Of a stretch of DNA of 64,000 nucleotides, positions 9,930 through 17,913 are shown piece by piece. Made by a program: the position numbers and the translations under genes. The notes under the pieces are model-generated. The model saw nothing but the letters and a program-made list of their open reading frames with translations. It searched no databases and was not told the DNA's origin. The DNA comes from Candidatus Borrelia undatumii. Its GTDB lineage: Bacteria; Spirochaetota; Spirochaetia; Borreliales; Borreliaceae. The stretch covers positions 186,001 through 250,000 of the forward strand of contig NZ_CP086555.2 in NCBI RefSeq assembly GCF_020882015.2, given 5' to 3'. Position 1 is the first letter of the stretch. Every line of letters begins with the position of its first letter.

Positions 9930-11171
9930 ATGTTGGAGCTGTCATTAATAATAGTATTTATAATGCTCTCAGCAATTTTCTCAGCATCAGAGACGGCATA
10001 TACTTCGTTAAGCTTGATACAACTCCAGGACATAAAGAAACAAGGGAAATTAGGAACAATTGTGTATCAACTAGCTCAAAATCCATCAAAACTTGTCACA
10101 ACGATTCTGATTGGAAACAATATTTCCAATATAACAACTAGCGTTCTTGCTACAAAATTCGTTCTTAATAAGTATGGAAACAGCGCTCTTGCTTTTTCAA
10201 CGGGGATTGTAACGATAATAGTTCTTATATTCTCTGAAATATTTCCTAAACAAATTGCAATATTGAATAATGAAGGCATCGCCTTGTCAACCTCGATCTT
10301 ACTTAAAACATTAACATTCGTATTTACACCCATAATATACGTAATTAACGGAATGACCAAAGCTCTATTAATCTTATGTAAAATAAAAACAAGTCAAAAA
10401 ATGAATAAAGACAGTATAAGGAATATGTTATCTTTGGCTGAAAATTTAGGGATCCTAGAAAATGACGCAAGGATTTTCATGCAAAAGATGTTGAATATAG
10501 GAGAGGTTAGAACATCTGAGGTTATGACCCACCGCACAGAAGTATTCTCACTTTCAAGCACATCAAAATTAAAAGACCAAATTAAAATGATTAAAAAAGA
10601 AGGATACTCCAGAATCCCTATATATAGGGGTCAAAATAGAGAACAAATAATAGGAATTTTAATAACTAAAGACTTAATTGAAATAAGCAAAAAAGAACTT
10701 GAGAAAAGCATCATAAAGTTTGCAAAACCTGCTGTCTTTGTACAACAAAACAAAAGAATAAAGGACACGCTAGCTATTATGAGGCAAAAACAAAAAATAA
10801 TGGCAATTGTTATTGACGAGTATGGGGGATTTTCGGGAATACTTACGATAGAGGATATAGTGGAGAAAATATTTGGAGCAATATTTGATGAATATGATTT
10901 AGAAGAGGAAAAACAGTTTATCATTAAAAAAGATGAAAGTACTTATTTAATACTTGGTGAGACCACCTTTGATGAGATTGAGGAAACTATTGGAATAAAG
11001 ATTGAACACAAAGATTACATAAACACAGTTGGTGGTTACATAATGGATTTACTCGATAAAATCCCTAAAGAAGGAGAACAGGTTAATACAGAACATGGGG
11101 AATACTTAATAGAGGAAGTGCAGAGTCATAAGATTAAAAAAATAACCTTTAAAAAATTTGAAAAGGAGTGA
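9930..11171 (+). CDS. tlyC: TlyC/CorC-type CBS membrane protein (annotated hemolysin)
   Basis: The protein has an N-terminal DUF21/CNNM transmembrane domain (about residues 1-150, with SAIFSASETAYTSLS), a pair of CBS domains (about 180-310, VMTHRTEVFSL ... SRIPIYRG ... GILITKDLI) and a C-terminal CorC_HlyC domain with GGYIMDLLDKIP. The family acts in Mg2+/Co2+ efflux or nucleotide sensing; the hemolysin label is historical. The frame opens with GTG at 9900, but ATG 9930 starts directly before the first hydrophobic helix and was chosen. The gene sits just after tRNA-Cys. A small ORF follows the stop by 2 bases. Confidence 0.88.
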   Translation: MLELSLIIVFIMLSAIFSASETAYTSLSLIQLQDIKKQGKLGTIVYQLAQNPSKLVTTILIGNNISNITTSVLATKFVLNKYGNSALAFSTGIVTIIVLIFSEIFPKQIAILNNEGIALSTSILLKTLTFVFTPIIYVINGMTKALLILCKIKTSQKMNKDSIRNMLSLAENLGILENDARIFMQKMLNIGEVRTSEVMTHRTEVFSLSSTSKLKDQIKMIKKEGYSRIPIYRGQNREQIIGILITKDLIEISKKELEKSIIKFAKPAVFVQQNKRIKDTLAIMRQKQKIMAIVIDEYGGFSGILTIEDIVEKIFGAIFDEYDLEEEKQFIIKKDESTYLILGETTFDEIEETIGIKIEHKDYINTVGGYIMDLLDKIPKEGEQVNTEHGEYLIEEVQSHKIKKITFKKFEKE

Positions 11172-11173
11172 GG

Positions 11174-11323
11174 GTGTACAAAAATCTTTGGAAGATGATT
11201 TTTAATTTTTCAAGGCTTGAATTAAACACAAAATATAGTTTTATCGGAACGCCCACATATTTGCTAATAAAACAAAGTTTCAATAAAAATAATGAACTTT
11301 TCACTATTGAAGTTCGTTTTTAA
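11174..11323 (+). CDS. possible small protein downstream of tlyC
   Basis: A 49-residue ORF starts with GTG at 11174, five bases after AGGAG (11164-11168), and 2 bases after the tlyC stop. It ends with TAA at 11321-11323. The protein is basic and alternates hydrophobic and polar residues in its second half (YSFIGTPTYLLIKQ ... ELFTIEVRF), as in beta strands. Weak dyad GAACTT/AAGTTC plus a T run lies across its end and could be a terminator. I do not recognise it. It could be a genuine coupled small protein or a chance ORF. Confidence 0.45.
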   Translation: MYKNLWKMIFNFSRLELNTKYSFIGTPTYLLIKQSFNKNNELFTIEVRF

Positions 11324-11386
11324 TTTAACATCGAGAAATCAGGAAGAGAAATACAGAATTTTTCTTGATAAATAAAGGGGGTAAGA

Positions 11387-12316
11387 ATGCTGAACATTCC
11401 AAAATTTTTCAATAAAACATACGAATATACGATAATGCTGATTATACTAGCAATAATCGCAATAATAATCATCTCAAATGTTTTCGTAGTTGGACCATCA
11501 GAGGAAGCAATTGTTCTTCGACTTGGTAGACTAAATAGAACATTGGAATCGGGGATACATATAAAAATCCCACTGATTGAAGAAAAATTCATTGTACCAG
11601 TAAAGATAGTACAAGAGGTTAAATTCGGGTTTAATACAGATAATAACAGAGGGGTTAACGTTGGTGAAGATGAGGGAATAATTATTACTGGAGATTTAAA
11701 CGTAATAAATGTCGAATGGCTAGTACAATACAAAATAAGCGACCCATATTCTTTCATGTTTAAAGTACAGGATCCAGAAGAAACCATCAAAGATATTGCA
11801 AAATCATCAATGAACCGGTTAATTGGAGACAACACTATTTTTGAGATAATTAATGACAATAGAGTTGGTGTTACAGAAGGTGTAAAATCTTCCATGAATG
11901 AAATCATTAAAACATATAATTTAGGGATAGACATTGTACAGGTACAAATCAGAAATGCTATGCCACCAAGGGGCAAAGTTTATGAGGCGTTTGAAGACGT
12001 CAACATCGCAATACAGGATAAGAACAAGTTCATTAATGAGGGAAAGAAAGAATTTAATCAAATCGTTCCCAAAATTAGAGGAGAAGCACTCAAGATATTG
12101 GAAGAAGCTGAAGGATACAAAGAAAGCAGAATAAATAATGCCCTAGCCGATACTAAAATTTTTAACGCAATTTTAGATGCGTACATTAAAGATCCAGAAA
12201 TTACAAGAGAGAGACTATACAATGAAACAATGAAGGAGATACTTGAAAATAAAGATAACATTGAAATAATAGACAAGAATTTAAAAAACTTCCTTCCACT
12301 CAAGGAGATAAAGTAA
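11387..12316 (+). CDS. hflK: membrane protease regulator HflK (SPFH/band 7)
   Basis: HflK and HflC form a membrane complex around the FtsH protease. The 309-residue protein has one N-terminal membrane helix (about 15-35), then an SPFH domain starting VGPSEEAIVLRLGRL and a C-terminal helical coiled region. An SD GGGGG lies just before ATG 11387. Its TAA is followed at once by the ATG of hflC, so the two are surely translated from one message. Confidence 0.95.
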   Translation: MLNIPKFFNKTYEYTIMLIILAIIAIIIISNVFVVGPSEEAIVLRLGRLNRTLESGIHIKIPLIEEKFIVPVKIVQEVKFGFNTDNNRGVNVGEDEGIIITGDLNVINVEWLVQYKISDPYSFMFKVQDPEETIKDIAKSSMNRLIGDNTIFEIINDNRVGVTEGVKSSMNEIIKTYNLGIDIVQVQIRNAMPPRGKVYEAFEDVNIAIQDKNKFINEGKKEFNQIVPKIRGEALKILEEAEGYKESRINNALADTKIFNAILDAYIKDPEITRERLYNETMKEILENKDNIEIIDKNLKNFLPLKEIK

Positions 12317-13288
12317 ATGAAGTATGTAGCAAGATTTTTATTTTCTATTACCAAAACTGCTGTCTTTGCACTGCTATTCAGCTTAATCTCAATCTCCATA
12401 ATGCAGCCGATTTATATTTTAAAAGAAAACGAGATTTCGATCACTACAAGGCTTGGAAAAATTGAGAGAACCGAGAACACAGCGGGGCTTAAATATAAAA
12501 TTCCATTTATTGAACATGTGCAAATATTTCCCAAAATCATACTCAGATGGGATGGAGAGCCCCAAAGAATCCCAACGGGTGGAGAAGAAAAGCAACTAAT
12601 ATGGATAGATACAACTGCTAGATGGAAAATTGCAGACATTAATAAATTCTACACATCAATTAAAACAATGGATAGGGCTTACATAAGAATAGATGCTGCT
12701 ATTGAACCCGCTGTTAGAGGGGTTATTGCTAAATATCCTTTACTTGAAATGATTAGAAGTTCAAACGACCCAATTCAAAGATTGTCTCACGGAATTTTAA
12801 CAGCTCAAGAGGGCAAAAACGACACAACTTATCAAATAACAAAGGGTCGAAAATCTATCGAAGATGAAATAATTAACGTTGCAAATAAAAATACACAAGA
12901 TATTGGAATTGAAATTGTTGATGTTCTTATTAGAAAAATCAGCTATGACCCGAGCCTGATTGATTCAGTTCATAATAGAATGATCTCAGAAAGACAACAA
13001 ATTGCAGAGGAACAAAGAAGCACAGGAATGGCTGAGAAAACGGAAATTCTTGGTAGTATTGAAAAAGAAAAACTAAAATTATTAAGTGAAGCAAAAGCCT
13101 CGGCAGCTAAAATTAAAGCTGAGGGAGATAGTGAAGCTGCACGTATCTATGCAAGCGCATACGGGAAGAGTGTTGAATTTTATAGATTTTGGCAAGCACT
13201 AGAAAGCTATAAGACGGTGCTTAAAGATAAACGGAAAATATTCTCAACGGATATGGATTTCTTCCGGTATTTACATAACAAAAAATAA
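12317..13288 (+). CDS. hflC: membrane protease regulator HflC (SPFH/band 7)
   Basis: This is the partner of HflK. It has an N-terminal membrane helix (about 10-32), an SPFH domain opening with KENEISITTRLGKIERT, and a C-terminal alanine- and charge-rich coiled region (EKEKLKLLSEAKASAAKIKAEGDSEAARIYASAYG) typical of HflC. At 323 residues it is of usual length. It starts with no gap after hflK. No clear terminator follows; the next 400 bases are an unexplained region. Confidence 0.95.
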   Translation: MKYVARFLFSITKTAVFALLFSLISISIMQPIYILKENEISITTRLGKIERTENTAGLKYKIPFIEHVQIFPKIILRWDGEPQRIPTGGEEKQLIWIDTTARWKIADINKFYTSIKTMDRAYIRIDAAIEPAVRGVIAKYPLLEMIRSSNDPIQRLSHGILTAQEGKNDTTYQITKGRKSIEDEIINVANKNTQDIGIEIVDVLIRKISYDPSLIDSVHNRMISERQQIAEEQRSTGMAEKTEILGSIEKEKLKLLSEAKASAAKIKAEGDSEAARIYASAYGKSVEFYRFWQALESYKTVLKDKRKIFSTDMDFFRYLHNKK

Positions 13289-13336
13289 AGTATGAATTTA
13301 AAAAGTTTTATTTAAAAATGATGCTGAGAATTGATT

Positions 13337-13363
13337 TTGACAGCTCTTTAGGTCTTGTATAAT
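13337..13363 (+). promoter_or_regulatory. strong sigma70-like promoter
   Basis: TTGACA (13337-13342) and TATAAT (13358-13363) are both perfect consensus hexamers with 15 bases between, and the -10 has a TG extension. Transcription would begin near 13370 and read into a 320-base stretch with no listed gene, suggesting a small RNA or small mRNA. Confidence 0.6.
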
Positions 13364-13406
13364 CGAGAACACCTTTTAAATATTGTTATTAAAATATTAA
13401 GAGGAG

Positions 13407-13544
13407 GTGGTAATTGGTTTCGTAAAAAAGCAACTCAAAAAGCATAAATTAAGAATCAAGCAGTTATTCCGAACACAATGCCGAACTAAAGTTAAAGACC
13501 TCTACCTACAAGGCAATGAAATTAAAAAAACAGTAAGAATCTAA
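13407..13544 (+). other. unassigned transcribed-looking region: small basic ORF or RNA gene
   Basis: Between hflC and the HAD gene (13289-13693) no conserved gene is listed. Downstream of a consensus promoter is GAGGAGGT, then an open frame of 45 codons from GTG 13407, or from ATT 13413 at normal SD spacing, to TAA at 13542-13544. The product would be very basic (KKQLKKHKLRIKQ). The bases after it to 13667 are C- and A-rich with no open frame I can support. The word ATGCCGAACT near 13478 resembles part of 5S rRNA, but the rest does not align well. Function is unknown. Confidence 0.35.
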
Positions 13545-13667
13545 TTTAGCAAAAGAGCCGATAAGGTCGATGCCAACACCGCGCCACTATGGGAAGAACA
13601 AAACAAACACCGCAACACACCTAAACTCCGTAAGCCACAACACACAAAACCAAACAAAACCCATCTA

Positions 13668-13687
13668 CTCTGAATAATGATTCAGAG
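13668..13687 (-). terminator. stem-loop between HAD gene and 13.4 kb region
   Basis: CTCTGAAT and ATTCAGAG form an 8-bp perfect stem with a 4-base loop. On the minus strand it is followed after a few bases by a T-rich run (GGGTTTTGTTT), fitting a weak terminator for the HAD hydrolase gene that ends at 13694. On the plus strand there is no T-tract. Confidence 0.55.
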
Positions 13688-13693
13688 CCTAAA

Positions 13694-14533
13694 TTATCTA
13701 AAATTGCTCAATATGTATTTTACTACAGAGTCATTATAATGATAATCTATTACCTCACAAGCTTTATCTTTGAGTGCATCAATACCATTCTGGGGAGTGA
13801 CCTTATGAATTTCGTTTTCGTTAAAGACAGATATATCATTATCAGAGTCTCCAAAATAAACAATATCCTTGTAAGAAATAGATAAATAATCAGCTAAAAA
13901 CTTAATACCATTTATTTTCTCAGCACGAATGCTTTGTATTTCAATAACACCAATTTTGTCGTTAAATTCTATTCTTCCGTATCTCGAAACCTTAAGTTCA
14001 GAATAATCTCTCATATTCAAAAAAACATTTTTAATTTTTTCCTGAGTATCGATGATAGTAACAGACAGAATATCATAAAGAGAAATATCACTCAGTTTAT
14101 CTATTTTGATAATATTCGAACAACAAAAAGTTTGCTTAAAAGTAAGATACCAATACTCTAAAAAATTACCAATTCCATCATAAACATTAAACACTTCTCC
14201 TTTGTGTATTACTTTAAAAAACACAGAAAACCCATTACTCTTAAAGTAAGAATAAACATCATTAACACAATCCCAACCTATATTTTCTACATAAAGGGGT
14301 TCATCCTGATCCATAGATGCAACATAAGCACCGTCATGGCTAATCAGAGGAATCTTAAAATCAAATCCCCTCAGAGGAGACCTCATAAGATAAAAATCCC
14401 TACCCGTTGCAACCGTAAAGTTAAAGTCATCCCTTTTTAGAAGCTCCCTTAAACTATTTCTAGAAAAATCCGACAAAGCACCCCTTCTATCAAGCAACGT
14501 CCCATCTAAATCTGTAATAAAAATCTTACTCAA
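13694..14533 (-). CDS. HAD-superfamily hydrolase, Cof type
   Basis: The protein has HAD motif I DLDGTLLD near the N-terminus, the cap region of Cof-type phosphatases, and motif IV GDSDNDISVF near the C-terminus. These enzymes remove phosphate from sugar phosphates or cofactors; the substrate is unknown. The frame is open to a TTG at 14551, but TTG 14533 is preferred because AAGGG stands 7 bases upstream and the protein then begins directly with SKIFITDLDG. BB0205 position. A TATAAT-like -10 lies at 14571-14566. Confidence 0.88.
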   Translation of the reverse strand: MSKIFITDLDGTLLDRRGALSDFSRNSLRELLKRDDFNFTVATGRDFYLMRSPLRGFDFKIPLISHDGAYVASMDQDEPLYVENIGWDCVNDVYSYFKSNGFSVFFKVIHKGEVFNVYDGIGNFLEYWYLTFKQTFCCSNIIKIDKLSDISLYDILSVTIIDTQEKIKNVFLNMRDYSELKVSRYGRIEFNDKIGVIEIQSIRAEKINGIKFLADYLSISYKDIVYFGDSDNDISVFNENEIHKVTPQNGIDALKDKACEVIDYHYNDSVVKYILSNFR

Positions 14534-14670
14534 ACAAATACCCTTAAGCAAAGCACACGAAAATAATTATACAACTTTAAGTACAAAAAATAACAATTAA
14601 CCCGCTTTACTAGTGATCATTGACAAAAAAAAATGTTTGTGAAAAAATTATAGTGCTTGTAGAAAGAATG

Positions 14671-14743
14671 GCCGCTGTAGCTCAGTTGGTAGAGCATAGG
14701 ACTGAAAATCCTTGTGTCAGGAGTTCGATTCTCCTCGGCGGCA
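14671..14743 (+). tRNA. tRNA-Phe (GAA)
   Basis: Acceptor arms GCCGCTG/CGGCGGC pair with one G-U, the anticodon loop reads CTGAAAA (GAA), the D loop is AGCTCAGTTGGTAGAGC and the T arm is AGGAG-TTCGATT-CTCCT. The discriminator base is A and CCA is not encoded. Confidence 0.96.
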
Positions 14744-14897
14744 ATGTCTTGTTGATTGCATTGTCGTTAGGGGTGATTGTACTTGGAGTTTTGGCTTCTG
14801 CCCTATCGTAAGGTCGTCTGTTTTGTGGCGGTAGAGCTTGGAATCACTTCTCAGGGGTTTGTTTCTGTCGGAGTTGTTGAACTTAAGAGGGCTGGTG

Positions 14898-16433
14898 ATG
14901 ATTCTCAAAGAAGTAAAAAGAATAGAAGATTTAACGGAAGACGATATTATTTTCTCAAATATCGGGAATTTGTCTAAACTAAGCGCACGGGTGAACGATA
15001 GGATCATTAAAGCTTTAAGAGAGGGAAATGTTTCACATATACCCGTAATTAATAACTATACCAACATTCCACATGAAAAATTAGTAGATATGGTCAACGA
15101 AGAGCTTTTAAGTAACGAGGTAAACTTTTTAAGAGAAGATTTGATACAGGCTTTAAAAGACATATACAAACCGTTTTCAGAGAAAGATAAAATGTTTATA
15201 CTTGCGGGCAAAAAAAGGCTGATCAATCTCAACATTCTCATGGAAGAAGACCCTGATTCCATTTACTTTAAGGAAATTGTTGAAGGTAGCTTTAAGATCT
15301 TGCCAACGCATAAAGTAATGTCTATTCAAAAACTACTGCTGGAAATATATAACTACTTTGATCTTCAAAAGATTAGGAGTAAAGATAGCCTTTCTGATGC
15401 AAAAACAACAAAAAAACTATACCTGCACTCAATTAGAAGAGATTGGAATTTTTTCAATGAAAAGGTCAGAATATCGGGCGATTCTGTCTTACTACATGCA
15501 ATTGACACTACAATTTATTTTTTAATAACAATTGCACGCCTAAATAAAGAGAGGGCGGCAAAAGACGCCCCACGTTCATCAGCAAAGTTTTTTATCGAAA
15601 AAGGGTACTACACACAGTTTACGGAATTTTTCTATGACAACAGCATAATAATACAGGCTGCACTTGGCGTACTTTTACACCCGATTGGCCTCATGCATGC
15701 TACCATACTACAAGAACTGAAAGACAAAATTAGCCTTAAGAACAAAGAAACGGAGGAAAAGTACAAGCTTAAGGTAGAGAATTTAGCAAAAAGCATTAAT
15801 GTCTCTAAAAATCTATTTAGAATGAGAGAAGATATCTCTCCAATTACAAAGATGATAATAAATGGACAAAAAAATTATCTTAACAGTAAAAATCATGTGG
15901 ATATGAAAATTAAAAAATTTACTCATGAACTTATTAGAATTTTTTGTATAATAGACACCTACGACGAAATGGTTAACCCTATTGCGGTAAGAGAACCTGT
16001 CAACCCCTTGGAAGCCGTTGAGTTTTTATTTCAGAATAGCGCAAAATACCATTGGGACGCAGGTGAATCGGATGGGCACTTAAAAAATAAAAAATTTGAC
16101 CTGGAGATGCTGAGAATTTTTTTAAAGATACTTGCACCCTTCGACTATGGAGAAATTCTGAACGTATGGACAAAAGACTGCAATGAAGCCTTATTCAAAG
16201 TGGTTGTTTTTGATTACAATATGGGCTTATTGCCCATATTGTCTGTCATAGAGAAAAAGGATAAATTTTACAACGTTGGAGATGTGATGCTTGACCTTGA
16301 ATCCAAAGAGATAATCATAAGGAGTGAAAAAGGAGAAGTAAAGAAAAGTTCATTAAAAAATATTAGTAAATTCGAATTAAAGCGCAATATAGAAGAACTT
16401 AAAAGTAGTGAGGTTAGCCTTTTGTATCATTAG
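14898..16433 (+). CDS. degenerate HD-GYP-like protein
   Basis: The 511-residue protein (BB0206 position) has an N-terminal domain of no known type and a C-terminal half that follows the HD-GYP plan: a helix with a His (SVLLHAIDTTIYFL), GVLLHPIGLMHA where active enzymes have LLHDIGK, and IIDTYDEMVNPIAVREPVN (about 351-369), which closely matches the DxYDALxxxRPYR segment. The catalytic HD pair is HP, and no HHExxDGxGYP motif is seen. It is therefore probably an inactive relative that binds a ligand or protein. The frame is open further upstream, but ATG 14898 has GAGGG before it. Confidence 0.7.
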   Translation: MILKEVKRIEDLTEDDIIFSNIGNLSKLSARVNDRIIKALREGNVSHIPVINNYTNIPHEKLVDMVNEELLSNEVNFLREDLIQALKDIYKPFSEKDKMFILAGKKRLINLNILMEEDPDSIYFKEIVEGSFKILPTHKVMSIQKLLLEIYNYFDLQKIRSKDSLSDAKTTKKLYLHSIRRDWNFFNEKVRISGDSVLLHAIDTTIYFLITIARLNKERAAKDAPRSSAKFFIEKGYYTQFTEFFYDNSIIIQAALGVLLHPIGLMHATILQELKDKISLKNKETEEKYKLKVENLAKSINVSKNLFRMREDISPITKMIINGQKNYLNSKNHVDMKIKKFTHELIRIFCIIDTYDEMVNPIAVREPVNPLEAVEFLFQNSAKYHWDAGESDGHLKNKKFDLEMLRIFLKILAPFDYGEILNVWTKDCNEALFKVVVFDYNMGLLPILSVIEKKDKFYNVGDVMLDLESKEIIIRSEKGEVKKSSLKNISKFELKRNIEELKSSEVSLLYH

Positions 16434-16450
16434 AGATTAACATTGAAATT

Positions 16451-16993
16451 TTAGTGAGAATCAACCTTAAAAAAATCAAGCCTTGAATCACCATATTTCC
16501 TAGAGTCGTGTTTAAAGAGACTTAAGATACTGTTGCTTAAGCATTCCCTGGAGGAATAATGAATAATAATTTTCGCATTTTTATTTAAACTCTCATTTTT
16601 TGAAATTATCTCAAGCAAATCTTCCTTAAGAGGATAATCGAAGGGTGGATCAAGATAAATAAAATCATAGAAAAGATTTCTCCTTTTAACGAAAAATTCG
16701 GCCTCGTTGAAAAAAAACTTGTAAGGCTCCCCTATAAAGCCAAAATTCTTAACCAAAACATTTTTAGAGGCCTTATTGCGATCAACAAGATGCGCAAGAC
16801 GAGCTCCCCTACTCAGAGCTTCAAGAGACATTATTCCAGTACCAGCAAATACATCAAGAAAACTTGAACCTGAAATCTGATTAAAAATAACAGAAAAAAG
16901 CGCCTCCCTAACAACAGCCATAACAGGACGCACCCCACCCGTCCTAGGAAAAGCAACCCTTTGCCCCTTATACTTACCCGCACTTACACGCAC
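16451..16993 (-). CDS. rsmD: 16S rRNA (guanine-966-N2) methyltransferase
   Basis: RsmD methylates G966 of 16S rRNA on the small subunit. The 180-residue protein begins MRVSAGKYKG, with RPVMAVVREALFS, then the SAM loop FLDVFAGTGIMSLEALSRGA and the catalytic DPPF in YLDPPFDYP (about residue 116). All are in the family order and length. The start is a GTG with no clear SD. It is convergent with the HD-GYP-like gene, 17 bases apart. Confidence 0.94.
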   Translation of the reverse strand: MRVSAGKYKGQRVAFPRTGGVRPVMAVVREALFSVIFNQISGSSFLDVFAGTGIMSLEALSRGARLAHLVDRNKASKNVLVKNFGFIGEPYKFFFNEAEFFVKRRNLFYDFIYLDPPFDYPLKEDLLEIISKNESLNKNAKIIIHYSSRECLSNSILSLFKHDSRKYGDSRLDFFKVDSH

Positions 16994-17051
16994 GAGCAGT
17001 AATTCTAAATTATTTTAGAAAAATATTAAATATTTAAAAATTAAATTTTGA

Positions 17052-17057
17052 TATAAT
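17052..17057 (+). promoter_or_regulatory. possible -10 box for galU
   Basis: TATAAT lies 23 bases before the galU start in a very AT-rich stretch. No convincing -35 is seen. A 7-bp hairpin TTCTAAA/TTTAGAA lies further upstream around 17008-17025. Confidence 0.4.
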
Positions 17058-17079
17058 TTTCCCTTAAGAGGGATAAGAT

Positions 17080-17913
17080 ATGAAAGGTATAATCCTAGCC
17101 GCCGGATACGGAACGAGATTCTTACCCATAACAAAGACTGTTCCTAAGGAAATGTTACCGATTTTAAACAGACCAGCTATTGATTACATCATTGAGGAAT
17201 TTATTAATTCTGGGATAAAAGAGGTGCTGATAATAACCTCAAGGAGAAAGGGGGTTTTAGATAGTTACCTCGATAGAGAAATTGAACTTGAACATGTATT
17301 TACGAAGGAACATAGACAAGACTTGCTAGAAGTCATTAAACCTAAGGACATTAAAATTAGCTTCATAAGGCAAAATGAAATGATGGGGACAGGACATGCT
17401 TTACTGCTCGCAAAACCCTGGATTGGAGTTGAAACCACAGTAGTTGCATATCCTGATGATCTGCATATTGGAAATCCTCCCCTAGCGGCACAACTTATCG
17501 AACTACATAAAAAAACTGGAAAAAATATATTATCTATTATCGAAAATCCCAGAAACATCAACAGATATGGGGTAATAGAATTGGATAAAGACAAAATTCA
17601 CGCTAAAGACATCGTAGAAAAACCAGAAATCGGGAAAGAACCCAGCAGGAAAGCTTCTATTGGAAGGTTCTTATACACTTATGAGTTTTTTAAATACTTG
17701 GAGGAGGGGTTTAAAATTCATCAAAAGGGAGAATATCACCACATTTATGCTTTAAGGAAACTGATGTGCGAGGGCAAAGTATTATGGAAGGAAATGGAAG
17801 GCGAGCGACTTGATACGGGTGATGTTGAAGGCTATTTAGAGGCGATAATCAAAATTACTAAAAGAGATAATAAGCTGCTACAAATAATTAAAGATTTAAT
17901 AGAGGTTAAATGA
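17080..17913 (+). CDS. galU: UTP--glucose-1-phosphate uridylyltransferase
   Basis: The enzyme makes UDP-glucose, a donor for Borrelia glycolipids. Seen are the nucleotidyltransferase signature LAAGYGTRFLPITKTVPKEM at the N-terminus, GTGHALLLAKP, and KPEIGKEPS further on. At 277 residues it has normal length. An SD GAGGG precedes the ATG. Its last 4 bases overlap the start of the next gene (ATGA), so translation is coupled. Confidence 0.95.
   Translation: MKGIILAAGYGTRFLPITKTVPKEMLPILNRPAIDYIIEEFINSGIKEVLIITSRRKGVLDSYLDREIELEHVFTKEHRQDLLEVIKPKDIKISFIRQNEMMGTGHALLLAKPWIGVETTVVAYPDDLHIGNPPLAAQLIELHKKTGKNILSIIENPRNINRYGVIELDKDKIHAKDIVEKPEIGKEPSRKASIGRFLYTYEFFKYLEEGFKIHQKGEYHHIYALRKLMCEGKVLWKEMEGERLDTGDVEGYLEAIIKITKRDNKLLQIIKDLIEVK

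Noticed and set aside
13407-13667. 5S rRNA copy or remnant
   Set aside because: One stretch of about 25 bases around 13478 matches a 5S loop well, but the flanking helices do not, and the distance to the next similar words is far too long.
14777-14977. 66-codon open frame after tRNA-Phe
   Set aside because: It overlaps the start of the HD-GYP-like gene in another frame, with no SD and no conserved features. The stretch 14744-14897 seems to be a leader.
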